Numbered from the stretch's first letter, positions 8,452 to 18,957 are shown. The stretch: 64,000 nucleotides of DNA from Mycobacterium saskatchewanense (GCF_010729105.1 NZ_AP022573.1:5332001-5396000); one strand, 5' to 3'. The notes: generated by a model not told the origin, from the sequence alone. Translations and numbers: made by a program.

Positions 8452-9792
8452 CCTGGCGACGATCTCGGCGGCCGCGCGCTGGCCGCTTCGGACGGCGCCA
8501 TCCAGGAAACCGGTCCATTCGTCTGCGGTCTCGGTGCCGGCCCAGTGAATCGGCCCCACCGGCTCCCGCAGGCACCGTCCGAATCGCGTCCACGACCCGG
8601 GGGGCACCGCCGCGGTCGGGCCGCCGGGTGCGAAACCCTCTGCGCCCCAGCGGAAATCCACGTAATCCAGCGGCTTGAGCGCCGCGTCGCCGAACAGGGC
8701 CGCGAAGCAGCGTAGCGCGTCGTCGCGGCGCCGCTCGTCGGGCAGCGAGTCGAACGCGCGGGCGTCCACGAAGCCCATCAGGACGCCCGGCCCGTCGGCG
8801 TGCGGGCTGACGTCGAAAGTGATGAACACCGGGCCCTGGTCGGACAGCGCCTGGCCGGAGAACCCGTCGTGCCGCCAGAACGGGGTCTCGTAGGCGGCGT
8901 AGGCCTTGCTGAGCCGGCCCTGCGGCCAGTGGTCGGCGAGTTGCCCGTATTCGCCGGGCAGCGGGGGAGCGAACTCGATCGACGCGCGGTGTGCGGGCGG
9001 GACCGCGACGACCACGAAGCCGGCCTCCGCCTGATGCGCGCCGGCGACGACCGTCACGCCCGCACCGTGCCGCTCGATGCGGCGGACCGGTGCGTTCAGC
9101 ACCACGCGGTCGCCCAGGTCGGCGGCCATCGCCTCCGCGATCTGCTGCGTACCGCCGGGGAAGCGATCCTGTTGGGCGCCGTTTTCGACGTCGAGGAGCC
9201 GGTCCAGGCCGCCTGCGGCGTGCGTGTAGCGGGCGGCGTGCAGCATCGAGACGTCGTCGGGTTCGCACCCCCAGGTCACCCGCGCCACGATGGCCAGCAG
9301 GTCGCGGGACGAGGCGGTGGCGCGCACCGAGCGCAACCAGTCGCCCAGCGAGAGGCCGTCGAGCCGGGACGCGCAGCGCGCGTCCCACGGGGTGGTCACC
9401 GGGACGGCGCGCGCGACCCGGTCGAACTGCCAACGGAGCCGGGCGATGTCGAGCAGTCCGGCCAGCGAGAGCTTCGGGATGGTGCCCTGGTAGGAACGCG
9501 CGCAGCCGCGCCAGTGGATGACGTTCTTGCCGTCGTGATGGGTCGGCATGGTGGGGACGCCGAGTTCGGCCGCCAGCGCCAGCACCGCGTCCTGGGTGGG
9601 GCCGACGAAGGTGCCGCCCAGATCGGCGGGCAGCCCCGCCACGCTGCCGGTGAACGAGCGTCCGCCCACCCGGTCGCGGCCCTCGAACACCAGCACGTCA
9701 TGGCCCTGTTGCGTCAGCTCGCGGGCCGCGGCCAGCCCGGCGAATCCCGCACCGACCACGACCACGTCCGCAATCGCCGGCCGGTTCGTCAC
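8446..9792 (-). CDS. aofH: Flavin-containing amine oxidase AofH
   Basis: A 448-residue cytosolic FAD amine oxidase with no signal peptide. The N-terminal FAD fold reads [19 protein letters not shown] and then [14 protein letters not shown]. The C-terminal signature is [20 protein letters not shown]. Length and neighbourhood match M. tuberculosis Rv3170 (aofH, 448 aa). It is related to, but clearly different from, the Tat-type oxidase 1.1 kb away. The expected reaction is oxidative deamination of a mono- or polyamine. Its 3' end overlaps hpx tail to tail. Confidence 0.9.
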   Translation of the reverse strand: MTNRPAIADVVVVGAGFAGLAAARELTQQGHDVLVFEGRDRVGGRSFTGSVAGLPADLGGTFVGPTQDAVLALAAELGVPTMPTHHDGKNVIHWRGCARSYQGTIPKLSLAGLLDIARLRWQFDRVARAVPVTTPWDARCASRLDGLSLGDWLRSVRATASSRDLLAIVARVTWGCEPDDVSMLHAARYTHAAGGLDRLLDVENGAQQDRFPGGTQQIAEAMAADLGDRVVLNAPVRRIERHGAGVTVVAGAHQAEAGFVVVAVPPAHRASIEFAPPLPGEYGQLADHWPQGRLSKAYAAYETPFWRHDGFSGQALSDQGPVFITFDVSPHADGPGVLMGFVDARAFDSLPDERRRDDALRCFAALFGDAALKPLDYVDFRWGAEGFAPGGPTAAVPPGSWTRFGRCLREPVGPIHWAGTETADEWTGFLDGAVRSGQRAAAEIVARL

Positions 9793-9801
9793 GTCCCCTA
9801 G

Positions 9802-9830
9802 TCAACAGCATCCCGCGGATTTCATACGAT
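9802..9830 (+). promoter_or_regulatory. Candidate SigA-type promoter for the LLM oxidoreductase
   Basis: A TCAACA hexamer (9802-9807) and a TACGAT hexamer (9825-9830) are 17 bp apart, the standard spacing. They lie in the 86-bp divergent gap between aofH and the LLM gene and would give a leader of about 40 nt. The -35 box is imperfect. Confidence 0.4.
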
Positions 9831-9878
9831 GAACCCCGATTCCCCCGCGAAACCGCCCAACGTCGCCAGGCAGGTGCT

Positions 9879-10877
9879 TTGAGGATCTTCACGTCGCTGT
9901 ACGGTCCCCTGGATGCGGCGCCGCGCGCGCGGGAGCTGCGTGACGCGGGCGTCAGCGGGGTCGCCACCTTCGAAGGCCAGCACGACGTGTTCGCTCCGCT
10001 CACGCTCGCCGCCTCGGTCGGTGGCCTGGACCTGATGACCAACGTCGCCATCGCGTTTCCGCGCAACCCGATACACCTTGCGCACCAGGCCAACGACCAC
10101 CAGCTGCTCAGCGGCGGGCGGTTCATCCTCGGCCTGGGCACCCAGGTGCGGGCGCAGATCGAGAAGCGGTTCGGGGCGCAGTTCGACCGTCCGGTGGCCC
10201 GGATGACCGAGCTGATCGCGGCCCTGCGCGCGATCTTCCGGGCGTGGGAAACGGGCGGCCGCTTGGACTTTCGGGGCGAGTTCTATCGGCACACGCTGAT
10301 GACGCCGACGTTCGACCCGGGCCCCAACCCCTTCGGTCCGCCGCCGGTCTACGTGGGCGCGCTGGGGCCGAGGCTGACCCGGGCCGCCGCCCAGCACGCC
10401 GACGGGCTGCTGGTGATGCCGTTCGGTTCCGGCCGGTTCCTGCGCGATGTGACGATGCCCGCGGTGCGCGACGGCCTGCGGGCCGGCGGTCGCGAGCCCG
10501 GCGAATTGGCCATCATCCCGGAAGTCATCGTGTCCGCCGGTGACACCGACGAGGCCCGCGAACGCGCCGACGACGGCACCCGACGGCTGCTGGCGTTCTA
10601 CGGGTCGACCCCGGCCTACCGGCCGGTGCTCGCGGCGCACGGCTGGGAGGATCTGCAGCCTGAGCTGAACGCCTTGTCCAAGCAGGGCCGCTGGCAGGAG
10701 ATGGGCGGCCTGATCGACGACGAGATGATGCACACCATCGCCGCCTGCGGCACGCCCAGAGAGGTCGCCGCTCACATCCGGGATCGCGTCGACGGCGTCG
10801 CCGACACCGTGTTCCTCTATCAGCCGGCGCCCATCGGGCTGGAGACGCTCGCCGCGATCGTCGACGAGCTGGGCTGA
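9879..10877 (+). CDS. LLM-class flavin-dependent oxidoreductase (F420-type)
   Basis: A 332-residue luciferase-like TIM-barrel protein. The TTG start at 9879 follows a CCAGGCAGG ribosome-site-like stretch. Core features include GGRFILGLGTQVRAQIEKRF and PPVYVGALGPRLTRAAAQHA, typical of mycobacterial F420-dependent LLM enzymes. Such proteins use reduced F420 or FMN for hydride transfer or monooxygenation; the substrate is unknown. It is followed on the same strand by an MHS transporter and a second LLM enzyme, which suggests uptake and oxidation of one compound. Confidence 0.85.
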   Translation: MRIFTSLYGPLDAAPRARELRDAGVSGVATFEGQHDVFAPLTLAASVGGLDLMTNVAIAFPRNPIHLAHQANDHQLLSGGRFILGLGTQVRAQIEKRFGAQFDRPVARMTELIAALRAIFRAWETGGRLDFRGEFYRHTLMTPTFDPGPNPFGPPPVYVGALGPRLTRAAAQHADGLLVMPFGSGRFLRDVTMPAVRDGLRAGGREPGELAIIPEVIVSAGDTDEARERADDGTRRLLAFYGSTPAYRPVLAAHGWEDLQPELNALSKQGRWQEMGGLIDDEMMHTIAACGTPREVAAHIRDRVDGVADTVFLYQPAPIGLETLAAIVDELG

Positions 10878-10945
10878 CCGGGCGTTCGCATCACCGCGAG
10901 GGCAACGGTTGGGCGTCGCCCGCGCTTTCCCTATCCTGCGATCAC

Positions 10946-12247
10946 GTGATTGTCTCCGCCCCGGCCGCCCCCACGCGACTGCGCCTCCGAACCGTCGCCC
11001 TTGGCAGCACGATCGGCACCACCATCGAGTGGTACGACTTCTACCTGTACGCCACCGCGTCGGCGCTCGTCTTCAAACCGCTGTTCTTCCCGCATGTTTC
11101 GCCGACGGCCGGCACCCTGGCGTCGTTCGCGACCTATGCGGCCGGGTTCGGCGCCCGGCCGATCGGCGCCATCCTGTCGGGACACTTCGGCGACCGGTTG
11201 GGGCGCAAGGCCGTCCTGGTGGGCGCGTTGCTGGTGATGGGCCTCGTCACGACCGCGATCGGGCTGCTGCCGACCTATGCCCAGGCGGGGCTGCTGGCAC
11301 CGGCGCTGTTGGCGACCCTGCGCGTGGTGCAGGGGCTTGCCGTCGGCGCCGAGTGGGGCGGTGCCGCCGTGCTGTCGGTGGAGCACGCACCGCCACACCG
11401 GCGCGGGCTGTTCGGCAGCTTCACGCAGCTCGGCTCCCCGGCGGGCATGCTGCTGGCAACGTCCGTGTTCTGGCTCACCCGCCGGGCCACTGGCCCGGCG
11501 GGCTTCCTGGCGTTCGGCTGGCGAATCCCGTTCCTGCTCAGCGTGGTGCTGGTCGTCGTCGGGCTGGCCGTGCGCCTGCGGCTCACCGATGCCGAACTCT
11601 TCGATCGACTCAAGCGGGGCGACGGTCTGGCCCGGCTGCCGGTCCTGGAGGTGCTGCGCGCTCAACCGCGCAATGTCCTCATCAGCACCGGGTTGCGGCT
11701 TTCCCAGATCGGGCTGTTCGTACTGCTCACCACCTATTCGCTCACCTATCTGCAGGACTCGTTGGGGAAGGGGAGCGAAGTCGGCTTGATCGCGGTGCTG
11801 ATCTCGTCCGGCCTCGGGTTGATCAGCACCCCGTGGTGGGCGATGCTGTCGGACCGGATCGGGCGTCGGCCGCCGTACTTGTTCGGCGCAGTGGCGGGAG
11901 TCGTCGCGCTGGCCTTGTTCTTCGTGGCCGCCGACAGCCGGTCGCCGATCGCGGTGGTGCTGGCAATCGTGTTCGGCGTCAACGTGGTTCACGACGCGAT
12001 GTATGGTCCCCAGGCGGCATGGTTCGCCGAACTCTTCCCCACCCGGGTGCGTTACAGTGGCTCGTCGCTGGGTTATCAGGTCGGGGCGGTGCTGTCGGGC
12101 GGGTTCGCGCCGTTGATCGCCGCGCTGTTGCTGGCCGTCGGCGGCGGCAGGCCGTGGCTGATCGTCGCATACTTCGCTGTGCTGGCGGCGCTCACGGTCG
12201 GCGCGGCCTGCGCCGCGAAGGAAACGTATGCGGACGAAATCGGGTGA
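10946..12247 (+). CDS. MFS transporter, metabolite:H+ symporter (MHS) family
   Basis: A 433-residue, 12-segment membrane protein. The family signature TIEWYDFYLYATAS is in the first helix, and the MFS loop motif GHFGDRLGRKAV follows helix 2. MHS members import shikimate, dicarboxylates, alpha-ketoglutarate, betaine or similar organic acids with protons. A GTG start at 10946 is used. Its stop lies inside the next gene (20-bp overlap), so the downstream LLM monooxygenase is translationally coupled and may act on the imported compound. Confidence 0.88.
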   Translation: MIVSAPAAPTRLRLRTVALGSTIGTTIEWYDFYLYATASALVFKPLFFPHVSPTAGTLASFATYAAGFGARPIGAILSGHFGDRLGRKAVLVGALLVMGLVTTAIGLLPTYAQAGLLAPALLATLRVVQGLAVGAEWGGAAVLSVEHAPPHRRGLFGSFTQLGSPAGMLLATSVFWLTRRATGPAGFLAFGWRIPFLLSVVLVVVGLAVRLRLTDAELFDRLKRGDGLARLPVLEVLRAQPRNVLISTGLRLSQIGLFVLLTTYSLTYLQDSLGKGSEVGLIAVLISSGLGLISTPWWAMLSDRIGRRPPYLFGAVAGVVALALFFVAADSRSPIAVVLAIVFGVNVVHDAMYGPQAAWFAELFPTRVRYSGSSLGYQVGAVLSGGFAPLIAALLLAVGGGRPWLIVAYFAVLAALTVGAACAAKETYADEIG

Positions 12248-13610
12248 GCTTGTGAGCAGAATCTTTCTGAACGCTTTCGACATGGCGTGCGTCGGGCATC
12301 AGTCGGCGGGGCTGTGGCGCCATCCCGAGGATCAGGGCTACCGCTACCGCGAACTCGGCTACTGGACCGACCTGGCCCGGATACTGGAGGCTGGCGGCTT
12401 CGACGCGCTGTTCCTCGCCGACGTCCTCGGCGTCTACGACGTCTATGGCGGCTCCCGCGACGCGGCGGTGCGGGATGCCGCCCAGTTCCCGGTCAACGAC
12501 CCGACCGCGGCCGTGTCGGCGATGGCGGCGGTGACCGAGACGCTCGGATTCGGGATCACGCTGTCGCTGACCTACGAGCAGCCTTACTCGTTGGCGCGCA
12601 GGCTGTCGACGCTGGATCACCTCACCGGCGGACGGGTGGCCTGGAACATTGTCACCTCGTACCTGGACAGCGCCGCCCGCAATCTTGGCCTGGACGCGCA
12701 GATTCCGCACGATCAGCGCTACGAGGTCGCCGACGAGTACATCGAGGTGTGCTACAAGCTGTGGGAGGCGTCGTGGGAATCCGACGCGGTGGTGCGCGAC
12801 CCGGGCCGGGGCGTGTTCACCGACCCGACCAAGGTGCACGACATCGAGCACAAGGGCCGCTATTTCTCCGTCCCCGGCCCGTTCCTGTGCGAGCCGTCGC
12901 CGCAGCGCACGCCGGTGCTGTTCCAGGCCGGCGCCTCGCCGCGGGGGGTGAGGTTCGCGGCGGCGCACGCCGAGGCGGTGTTCGTGTCGGGACCGACGCC
13001 GCAGGTGGTGCGCGGCCCGGTGCGGGCCCTGCGCGCGGCCGCGGCCGAACTGGGCCGCGACCCCCGGTCGATCAAGGTTTTCACGATGGTCACCCCGGTC
13101 GTCGCCGAGACGCACGAGCGGGCCGTCGCCAAGCTGGCCGAATACCGCCGCTTCGTCAGCCCCGCCGGCGCGATGGCCCTCTTCGGCGGCTGGACCGGGG
13201 TGGACCTGGCCGAACTGGATCCCGACGAGCCGCTGAAGTACGTCGAGACCGAGGCCAACCGCTCCGCGCTGGCCTCGTTCACCACCGCCGACCCCGATCG
13301 CACCTGGACCGTCCGGGAACTGGCCGAGCAGGTCGGCATCGGCGGGCGCGGGCCGGTGCTGACCGGTTCGCCGACCGAGGTGGCCGACGAGCTCGAGCGC
13401 TGGGTCGAGGAGGCCGACGTCGACGGGTTCAATCTGGCCTACGTCGTCACCCCGGGCACGTTCGTCGACTTCGCCAGGCTCGTCGTTCCGGAGCTGCGTC
13501 GCCGAGGGCGGGTGCCGGACGGCTTGGCGCCGGCCACCTTGCGGGAACGACTCGGGGGCGGCGGGCCGCTGTTGCCGGCCGACCACCCGGGCGCGCGGTA
13601 CCGGCGCTGA
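12228..13610 (+). CDS. NtaA/SnaA/DszA-family LLM monooxygenase
   Basis: A 460-residue flavin-dependent monooxygenase. The N-terminal NAFDMACVGHQSAGLWRHPE, DHLTGGRVAWNIVTSYLDSA and YEVADEYIEVCYKLWE segments identify the nitrilotriacetate/dibenzothiophene-sulfone type, which uses FMNH2 from a separate reductase. The ATG at 12228 has a GAAGGAAA site 5 bp upstream and overlaps the transporter gene by 20 bp; a GTG at 12252 is an alternative. No flavin reductase lies next to it. The substrate is unknown but is probably what the MHS protein brings in. Confidence 0.88.
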   Translation: MRTKSGELVSRIFLNAFDMACVGHQSAGLWRHPEDQGYRYRELGYWTDLARILEAGGFDALFLADVLGVYDVYGGSRDAAVRDAAQFPVNDPTAAVSAMAAVTETLGFGITLSLTYEQPYSLARRLSTLDHLTGGRVAWNIVTSYLDSAARNLGLDAQIPHDQRYEVADEYIEVCYKLWEASWESDAVVRDPGRGVFTDPTKVHDIEHKGRYFSVPGPFLCEPSPQRTPVLFQAGASPRGVRFAAAHAEAVFVSGPTPQVVRGPVRALRAAAAELGRDPRSIKVFTMVTPVVAETHERAVAKLAEYRRFVSPAGAMALFGGWTGVDLAELDPDEPLKYVETEANRSALASFTTADPDRTWTVRELAEQVGIGGRGPVLTGSPTEVADELERWVEEADVDGFNLAYVVTPGTFVDFARLVVPELRRRGRVPDGLAPATLRERLGGGGPLLPADHPGARYRR

Positions 13611-13650
13611 CTAGTGCCATCCCCGGTTCACCGAGCCCCGTCCCCATCCC

Positions 13651-13707
13651 CGAACGTCGACTTGTTGCGCTCAAACCTCGAAATTCGGCTCAACAACTCG
13701 ACGTTCG
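13651..13707. terminator. Bidirectional hairpin between convergent genes
   Basis: Arms 13651-13667 (CGAACGTCGACTTGTTG) and 13691-13707 (CAACAACTCGACGTTCG) pair at 16 of 17 positions around a 23-nt loop. The hairpin sits in the 107-bp gap between two convergent genes, where it could end transcription from both sides. There is no strong U-tract. It may also be a copy of a dispersed mycobacterial intergenic repeat. Confidence 0.6.
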
Positions 13708-13717
13708 CGCGACGGTT

Positions 13718-14832
13718 TTATGGTGCGACGGTTAGCCAGTCCGTGAAGCCCGACGGGTCGTGGCGGCCGAGCGCGCCGTGCTCGTACAGGCCCCAGCCCT
13801 CCACCGGTTCGCCGTCGCCGTCGCGGCACACCGCGCGGCCCACGTGGTCGATCACTCCGAACCCCGACCGCGCGATGATCGCGGGGTCGGTCATGTCGTA
13901 GGTCAGCCGCTCGACGAACTTCTCGCCCTTCCACACCCCGTGCAGCCAGTCCGAGTCACCGCCGTAGCCGCCCCCGACGTGAATCGGCACGGGCAGTTTG
14001 GATTCCACGTCGAAATGGACCGGCGTGCCGTCGGGCGCGGTCGCGTCGATGGTCGCGCCGGTCGGGATGCGCGTCCCGGAGCGGTAGTGGATCTTGACCC
14101 GGGGCCAGCCGAGCTGTTCGACACGGCCGTCGCGCCAGACGCGGGTGCAGTCGTTGAGCGACCGGAACCCGTCGGGCTCCTCCTGGATGATCAGCACGAT
14201 CGCGAAGTCGTCGAACGCCATCGGCACGTACAGCCACCACATGCCCTCGAAGGGCGGGTCGGCGGGCCGGCCCGCCGGCTCGGGTTCGCCGATCGGCCGG
14301 ATGCCCCAGGAGCGGTCGCGGCTGCCCAGCCAGGTGGTCGGGTCGACGGCGATCTCGTCGCCGTCGATCGAGATGCGGCCGCTCCAGCTGCCGAGCTGGG
14401 CGAATCGCTGGGCGTTCAGCGTCACCCGATTGCCGGCGCGCAGGACGTGCGGCTGTTCCTGGACGACGTCGAACAGGCCCTGCCACGTGAGATCGGCTGC
14501 GATTCCTTCGGTTTCGTCGAGCACCAGGCGCAACTTGCGCAACGGCTCGACGACCTCGATCCGGTAGCCGTTGACGTGCTGGTTGAGCCGGTCGGAGTCG
14601 ATGGCGTCGGACAGGTGCACGGCGGTCTGCGCGTCCCCGCGGCGCACGAGGAAGAACGCGTCCTTGACGCCGAGGTTGGGGTAGTAGCCGATGCCGCTGA
14701 TCACGAAGATGTCGCCGGTGCGGTCGTGGGCGTTGAAATAGGACCGGTCATAGAAGTTGCGGTCCGAGGAGCCGGGCCACGCGATCGGCTGGGGGAGTTG
14801 GTGTACCGGGAATTCGTCGAGCGGTCCGAGCA

Positions 14833-14833
<1 letters not shown>
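13718..14833 (-). CDS. Rv3169-like conserved protein (AttH/hydroxyneurosporene-synthase-like fold)
   Basis: A 371-residue protein. It has no signal peptide or membrane segment and has the mixed beta character of AttH-like lipocalin-type proteins (KDAFFLVRRGD, GSRDRSWGIRPIGEPEP, GMWWLYVPMAFDDF). The ATG at 14833 overlaps the stop of the kinase-like gene as ATGA, so the two are translationally coupled. Length and pairing match M. tuberculosis Rv3169 beside Rv3168. The function is unknown. The coupling suggests it works on the same ligand as the phosphotransferase. Confidence 0.8.
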
Positions 14834-16008
<1,175 letters not shown>

Positions 16009-16010
16009 TT

Positions 16011-16029
16011 ACGATACGGTAGGTAGCGT
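16011..16029. promoter_or_regulatory. Candidate TetR operator in the divergent promoter
   Basis: An inverted repeat, ACGATAC-N5-GTAGCGT, has one mismatch between 7-bp arms. It lies in the 55-bp gap between the Rv3168-like and Rv3167c-like genes, immediately before the TetR start codon, and overlaps a TACGAT -10-like hexamer. The position fits autoregulation plus control of the divergent gene pair. Confidence 0.45.
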
Positions 16030-16030
16030 T

Positions 16031-16681
16031 ATGAAAGCAGACCCGTCCCCCCTTGACAAGGCCCTTGACGGGGCCCTCGACGGGGCCCTCGACAAGGCCC
16101 TCGACAGGGCCCCTGGCGCCGGCCGCCCGCGCGATCCGCGCATCGACTCGGCGATTCTGTCGGCGACGGCGGAACTGCTTGTGGAGATGGGCTATTCGAA
16201 CCTCAGCCTGGCGGCCGTCGCGGAGCGCGCCGGCACCACGAAATCCGCGCTCTACCGCCGGTGGTCGAGCAAGGCCGAACTCGTCCACGAGGCGGCCTTC
16301 CCCACGACGCCCAGCGCGCTCGATGCCCCCGCCGGCGACATCGCCGCCGATCTCCGGATGATGATCGAGGCGACCCGCGCCGTGTTCACGACGCCGGTGG
16401 TGCGGGCCGCGCTGCCCGGCCTGGTGGCGGACATGACCGCCGATCCGGCGCTGAACGCCCGGGTTATGTCGCGCTTCACCGGCCTGTTTACCGCGGTGCG
16501 GTTCCGGCTGCGCGAGGCCGTCGAGCGCGGCGAGGCGCATCCCGACGTGAACCCCGACCGACTGATCGAGCTGATAGGGGGAGCGACGATGCTCCGCATG
16601 CTGCTGCGTCCGGACGAACCGCTGGACGACGCGTGGGTCGAGCAGACCACCGCCATCGTCGTACACGGGGTGACGCGGTGA
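16031..16681 (+). CDS. TetR-family repressor (Rv3167c-like)
   Basis: A 216-residue TetR regulator. The HTH covers about residues 35-80 (LSLAAVAERAGTTKSALYRRW). The first 30 residues are an odd extension of four-residue units (LDKA, LDGA, LDGA, LDKA, LDRA). By position it corresponds to M. tuberculosis Rv3167c, which lies beside Rv3168. The GTGA overlap at 16678-16681 couples it to the SDR gene, so both are probably expressed together and repressed by this protein. Confidence 0.88.
   Translation: MKADPSPLDKALDGALDGALDKALDRAPGAGRPRDPRIDSAILSATAELLVEMGYSNLSLAAVAERAGTTKSALYRRWSSKAELVHEAAFPTTPSALDAPAGDIAADLRMMIEATRAVFTTPVVRAALPGLVADMTADPALNARVMSRFTGLFTAVRFRLREAVERGEAHPDVNPDRLIELIGGATMLRMLLRPDEPLDDAWVEQTTAIVVHGVTR
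16052..16111 (+). repeat. Five 12-bp tandem repeats inside the TetR gene
   Basis: Five head-to-tail 12-bp units of the type CTCGACGGGGCC or CTCGACAAGGCC encode LD(K/G/R)A five times. The unit is a multiple of three, so copy-number change would lengthen or shorten the N-terminus without a frameshift. Confidence 0.8.
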
Positions 16682-17544
16682 GCGGGCGGCTGGCGGGTCG
16701 GGCCGCGATCGTCACCGGCGCCAGCCGCGGTCTGGGCCGGGCGATCGCGCTGGCGCTCGCCGCCGAGGGTGCGGCAGTCGCGGTCGCCGGGCGCACCGAA
16801 CGGGTGTGGGACGACCGGCTGCCCGGAACCATCGGCGAAACCGCCGCGGCCATTGAGGCCGCCGGCGGGCGCGCCGTGGCGGTGCGGGCGGACCTTACCG
16901 AGCGCGACGACGTCGCGGGACTGGTGACGACGGCCCGAGATGCGTTGGGCGCCATCACGATTCTGGTGAACAACGCGGCGTTCACGGCGCCCGGGCGGCC
17001 GCCGGTGGCCGGCGCCGAGCCGCGCGCGAGAGCCGCGAAGCCCGCCGGCGGCAAGCCCGGCTGGCCGGGGTTCGTCAGCACGCCCCTGGCCGCCTATCGC
17101 CGGCATTTCGACATCGCGGTCTTCTCGGCCTACGAGCTCATGCAACTCGTGTGCCCCGACATGATCGAGGCGGGTGGTGGGTCCATCGTGAACATCAGCT
17201 CGGTGGCCTCGCGGTTGCCCGGCAACGGTCCCTACGCCGACCGCAGCGGCGGCGTGCTGCCCGGTTACGGTGGATCCAAGGCGGCGCTCGAGCATCTCAC
17301 GCAGTGCGCCGCATACGATCTGGCCGACCACAACATCGCGGTCAACGCGCTGTCGCCGTCGAAACCGATCCTCACGCCCGGGCTCGCCTACTATGCCCGC
17401 GAGTTCGACGACACCGCCTCCCCGGACGAATTCGCCCGCGCTGCCGTGGAATTGACGCTCGTCGACGCCGCTGCGGTGACCGGGCGCACCATCGGTCACG
17501 CCCAGGTGCTCGACGGCAGCTTCCGGCCGTTCGAGCTGAGTTGA
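16678..17544 (+). CDS. Short-chain dehydrogenase/reductase
   Basis: A 288-residue classical SDR. The cofactor motif is TGASRGLGRAIALAL, followed by ILVNNAAF. The catalytic part has NISSVASRLPG and YGGSKAALEHL, so Ser, Tyr and Lys are present. Between them is an insert rich in Ala/Gly/Pro (about residues 105-135). The GTG at 16678 overlaps the TetR stop. It probably oxidises or reduces an alcohol/ketone with NAD(P). In M. tuberculosis Rv3167c is next to Rv3166c, so this gene belongs to an insertion between them. Confidence 0.88.
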   Translation: MSGRLAGRAAIVTGASRGLGRAIALALAAEGAAVAVAGRTERVWDDRLPGTIGETAAAIEAAGGRAVAVRADLTERDDVAGLVTTARDALGAITILVNNAAFTAPGRPPVAGAEPRARAAKPAGGKPGWPGFVSTPLAAYRRHFDIAVFSAYELMQLVCPDMIEAGGGSIVNISSVASRLPGNGPYADRSGGVLPGYGGSKAALEHLTQCAAYDLADHNIAVNALSPSKPILTPGLAYYAREFDDTASPDEFARAAVELTLVDAAAVTGRTIGHAQVLDGSFRPFELS

Positions 17545-17561
17545 ACCGGCGTTGACATGGC

Positions 17562-18947
17562 TCATCCCTCGCGTGTGTCGGGCGGGTCGGGATCGCCGCG
17601 CAGGAGTTCGTCGGGGTGATGCGCGTGGTTGATCTCGGGTGGACCGCTGCCCTTGGCCCAGCCCAGCCGCCCGTTTTCGGTGACCTCGGTGCGCCATTCG
17701 CCCCGGCTGGCCGCACCGTGGTCGCAGCCACAGGCGAAGTGCAGCGTATCCGCGTCGGTCCGGCCGCCGGCCGCCCAGTCCGGCGAATGATGAACCTCGC
17801 ACCGATAACCGGGCTCCAGGCAATTGGGCCGGGTGCAGCCGCGGTCGCGGGCATAGCAGATAAGCCTCTGGTCGGCGGTGGCGATGCGCTTCTCGCGGCC
17901 CAGGTACAGCGGTCGGCCGGTGTGGTCGTCGAACACCGCCAGGTAATGAATCGCTTTGGCGGCCAGGCGAATGAGATCCGGCATCGGCAGCCTCGAGCCG
18001 CCTCCCGTGGTGGCCGGCGCGGGCATCGGGATCGACGGGTTCGCGACGGCGTGGGCGGCCCGATCCAGTTCGGCGAGCGTCGTCGTCACGACAACGGTCA
18101 CCGGGTGTCCCCGGTGCGTGCCGAGCCCGCCTGACGCGATCGCCGTCTCGAGGCCCAGCTTGACCGCGTCATGGCAGCGCTGGGCCGGCGTGCGCTCGTC
18201 GCGCGCCGCCGGGTCGTCCCCGCTCGGCAGGTGGCGGCCGGGCCGGACGGCGGCTTCGATGGCCTCGAAGTAAGCGCGGGCCTCCGGGTCGAGCAGCCCC
18301 TGCAGCCGGGACATGCCATCCGGGCCCTGCGGCCCGAGGCGCAGCCCGCGGCGGCGGGCACGGTCGTCGTCGGTGAAGTGGCCGTCGGGGTTGAGGTGAT
18401 CGGCGATCCGCTGGCCCAGCTTGCCCACCACGCCCGCGTCGAGTTTGGTCGCATGGCGCACCAGCCTGCGCTCGGCGTTCGCCACGTCGGAGGGCGAAAC
18501 ACAAGAAGGGAGCACGTCCACCGCGTGGCACACCACCCGGATGTGGTCCTCGCCGACGGCGCCCGCTTCGACCGCGGCGGCCAACTCCGGCAGCTCGGGC
18601 TCGAGCGGGGGACCGGTCAGCGAGCGGCGCGGCCGGATCCGCGCCGCCAGCTTGAAGCGGCGGACGAGTTCCCTGGGCGGCACGCGAAGCCGGGCCCACA
18701 GCGCGTCGCGCACCGCGGGGACGCTGCCGCTCCCGTCGGGCGGATCGGCGATCTCGGCGAAGAAGCGATACATCAAACCCCGGTTGGTACGTTCCTGCGT
18801 CTCCAGCCGCGCGGCGACGTCGACTCGAAACCCGTTGCCGACCACGTCGGAGCTGGTCTCCCGGAGCACGGCGTGCGCGGCGTCGATGGCACAGAGAGCG
18901 GAGTCGATCCGCTCCCGTGCTTCCTCGGCGCTCAGGCACTGGCCCAT
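17562..18947 (-). CDS. DUF222 / HNH endonuclease-domain protein (13E12 repeat family)
   Basis: A 461-residue member of the actinobacterial 13E12/REP family: DUF222 over about residues 1-330, then a C-terminal HNH domain with CTRPNCLEPGYRCEVHHSPD and, further on, CGCDH. The zinc/HNH residues are intact. These genes are multicopy in mycobacteria and are suspected of being mobile or parasitic, though the biochemical role is not settled. The ATG at 18947 has an AGGAGA site that directly abuts the IS110 remnant. Confidence 0.85.
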   Translation of the reverse strand: MGQCLSAEEARERIDSALCAIDAAHAVLRETSSDVVGNGFRVDVAARLETQERTNRGLMYRFFAEIADPPDGSGSVPAVRDALWARLRVPPRELVRRFKLAARIRPRRSLTGPPLEPELPELAAAVEAGAVGEDHIRVVCHAVDVLPSCVSPSDVANAERRLVRHATKLDAGVVGKLGQRIADHLNPDGHFTDDDRARRRGLRLGPQGPDGMSRLQGLLDPEARAYFEAIEAAVRPGRHLPSGDDPAARDERTPAQRCHDAVKLGLETAIASGGLGTHRGHPVTVVVTTTLAELDRAAHAVANPSIPMPAPATTGGGSRLPMPDLIRLAAKAIHYLAVFDDHTGRPLYLGREKRIATADQRLICYARDRGCTRPNCLEPGYRCEVHHSPDWAAGGRTDADTLHFACGCDHGAASRGEWRTEVTENGRLGWAKGSGPPEINHAHHPDELLRGDPDPPDTREG

Positions 18948-18957
18948 GAGTTTCTCC

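Noticed and set aside
10931..12283. A 450-codon minus-strand frame opposite the MHS transporter
   Set aside because: It is rich in Arg/Gln/Gly and has no recognisable domain, while the plus strand encodes a clear 12-helix transporter.
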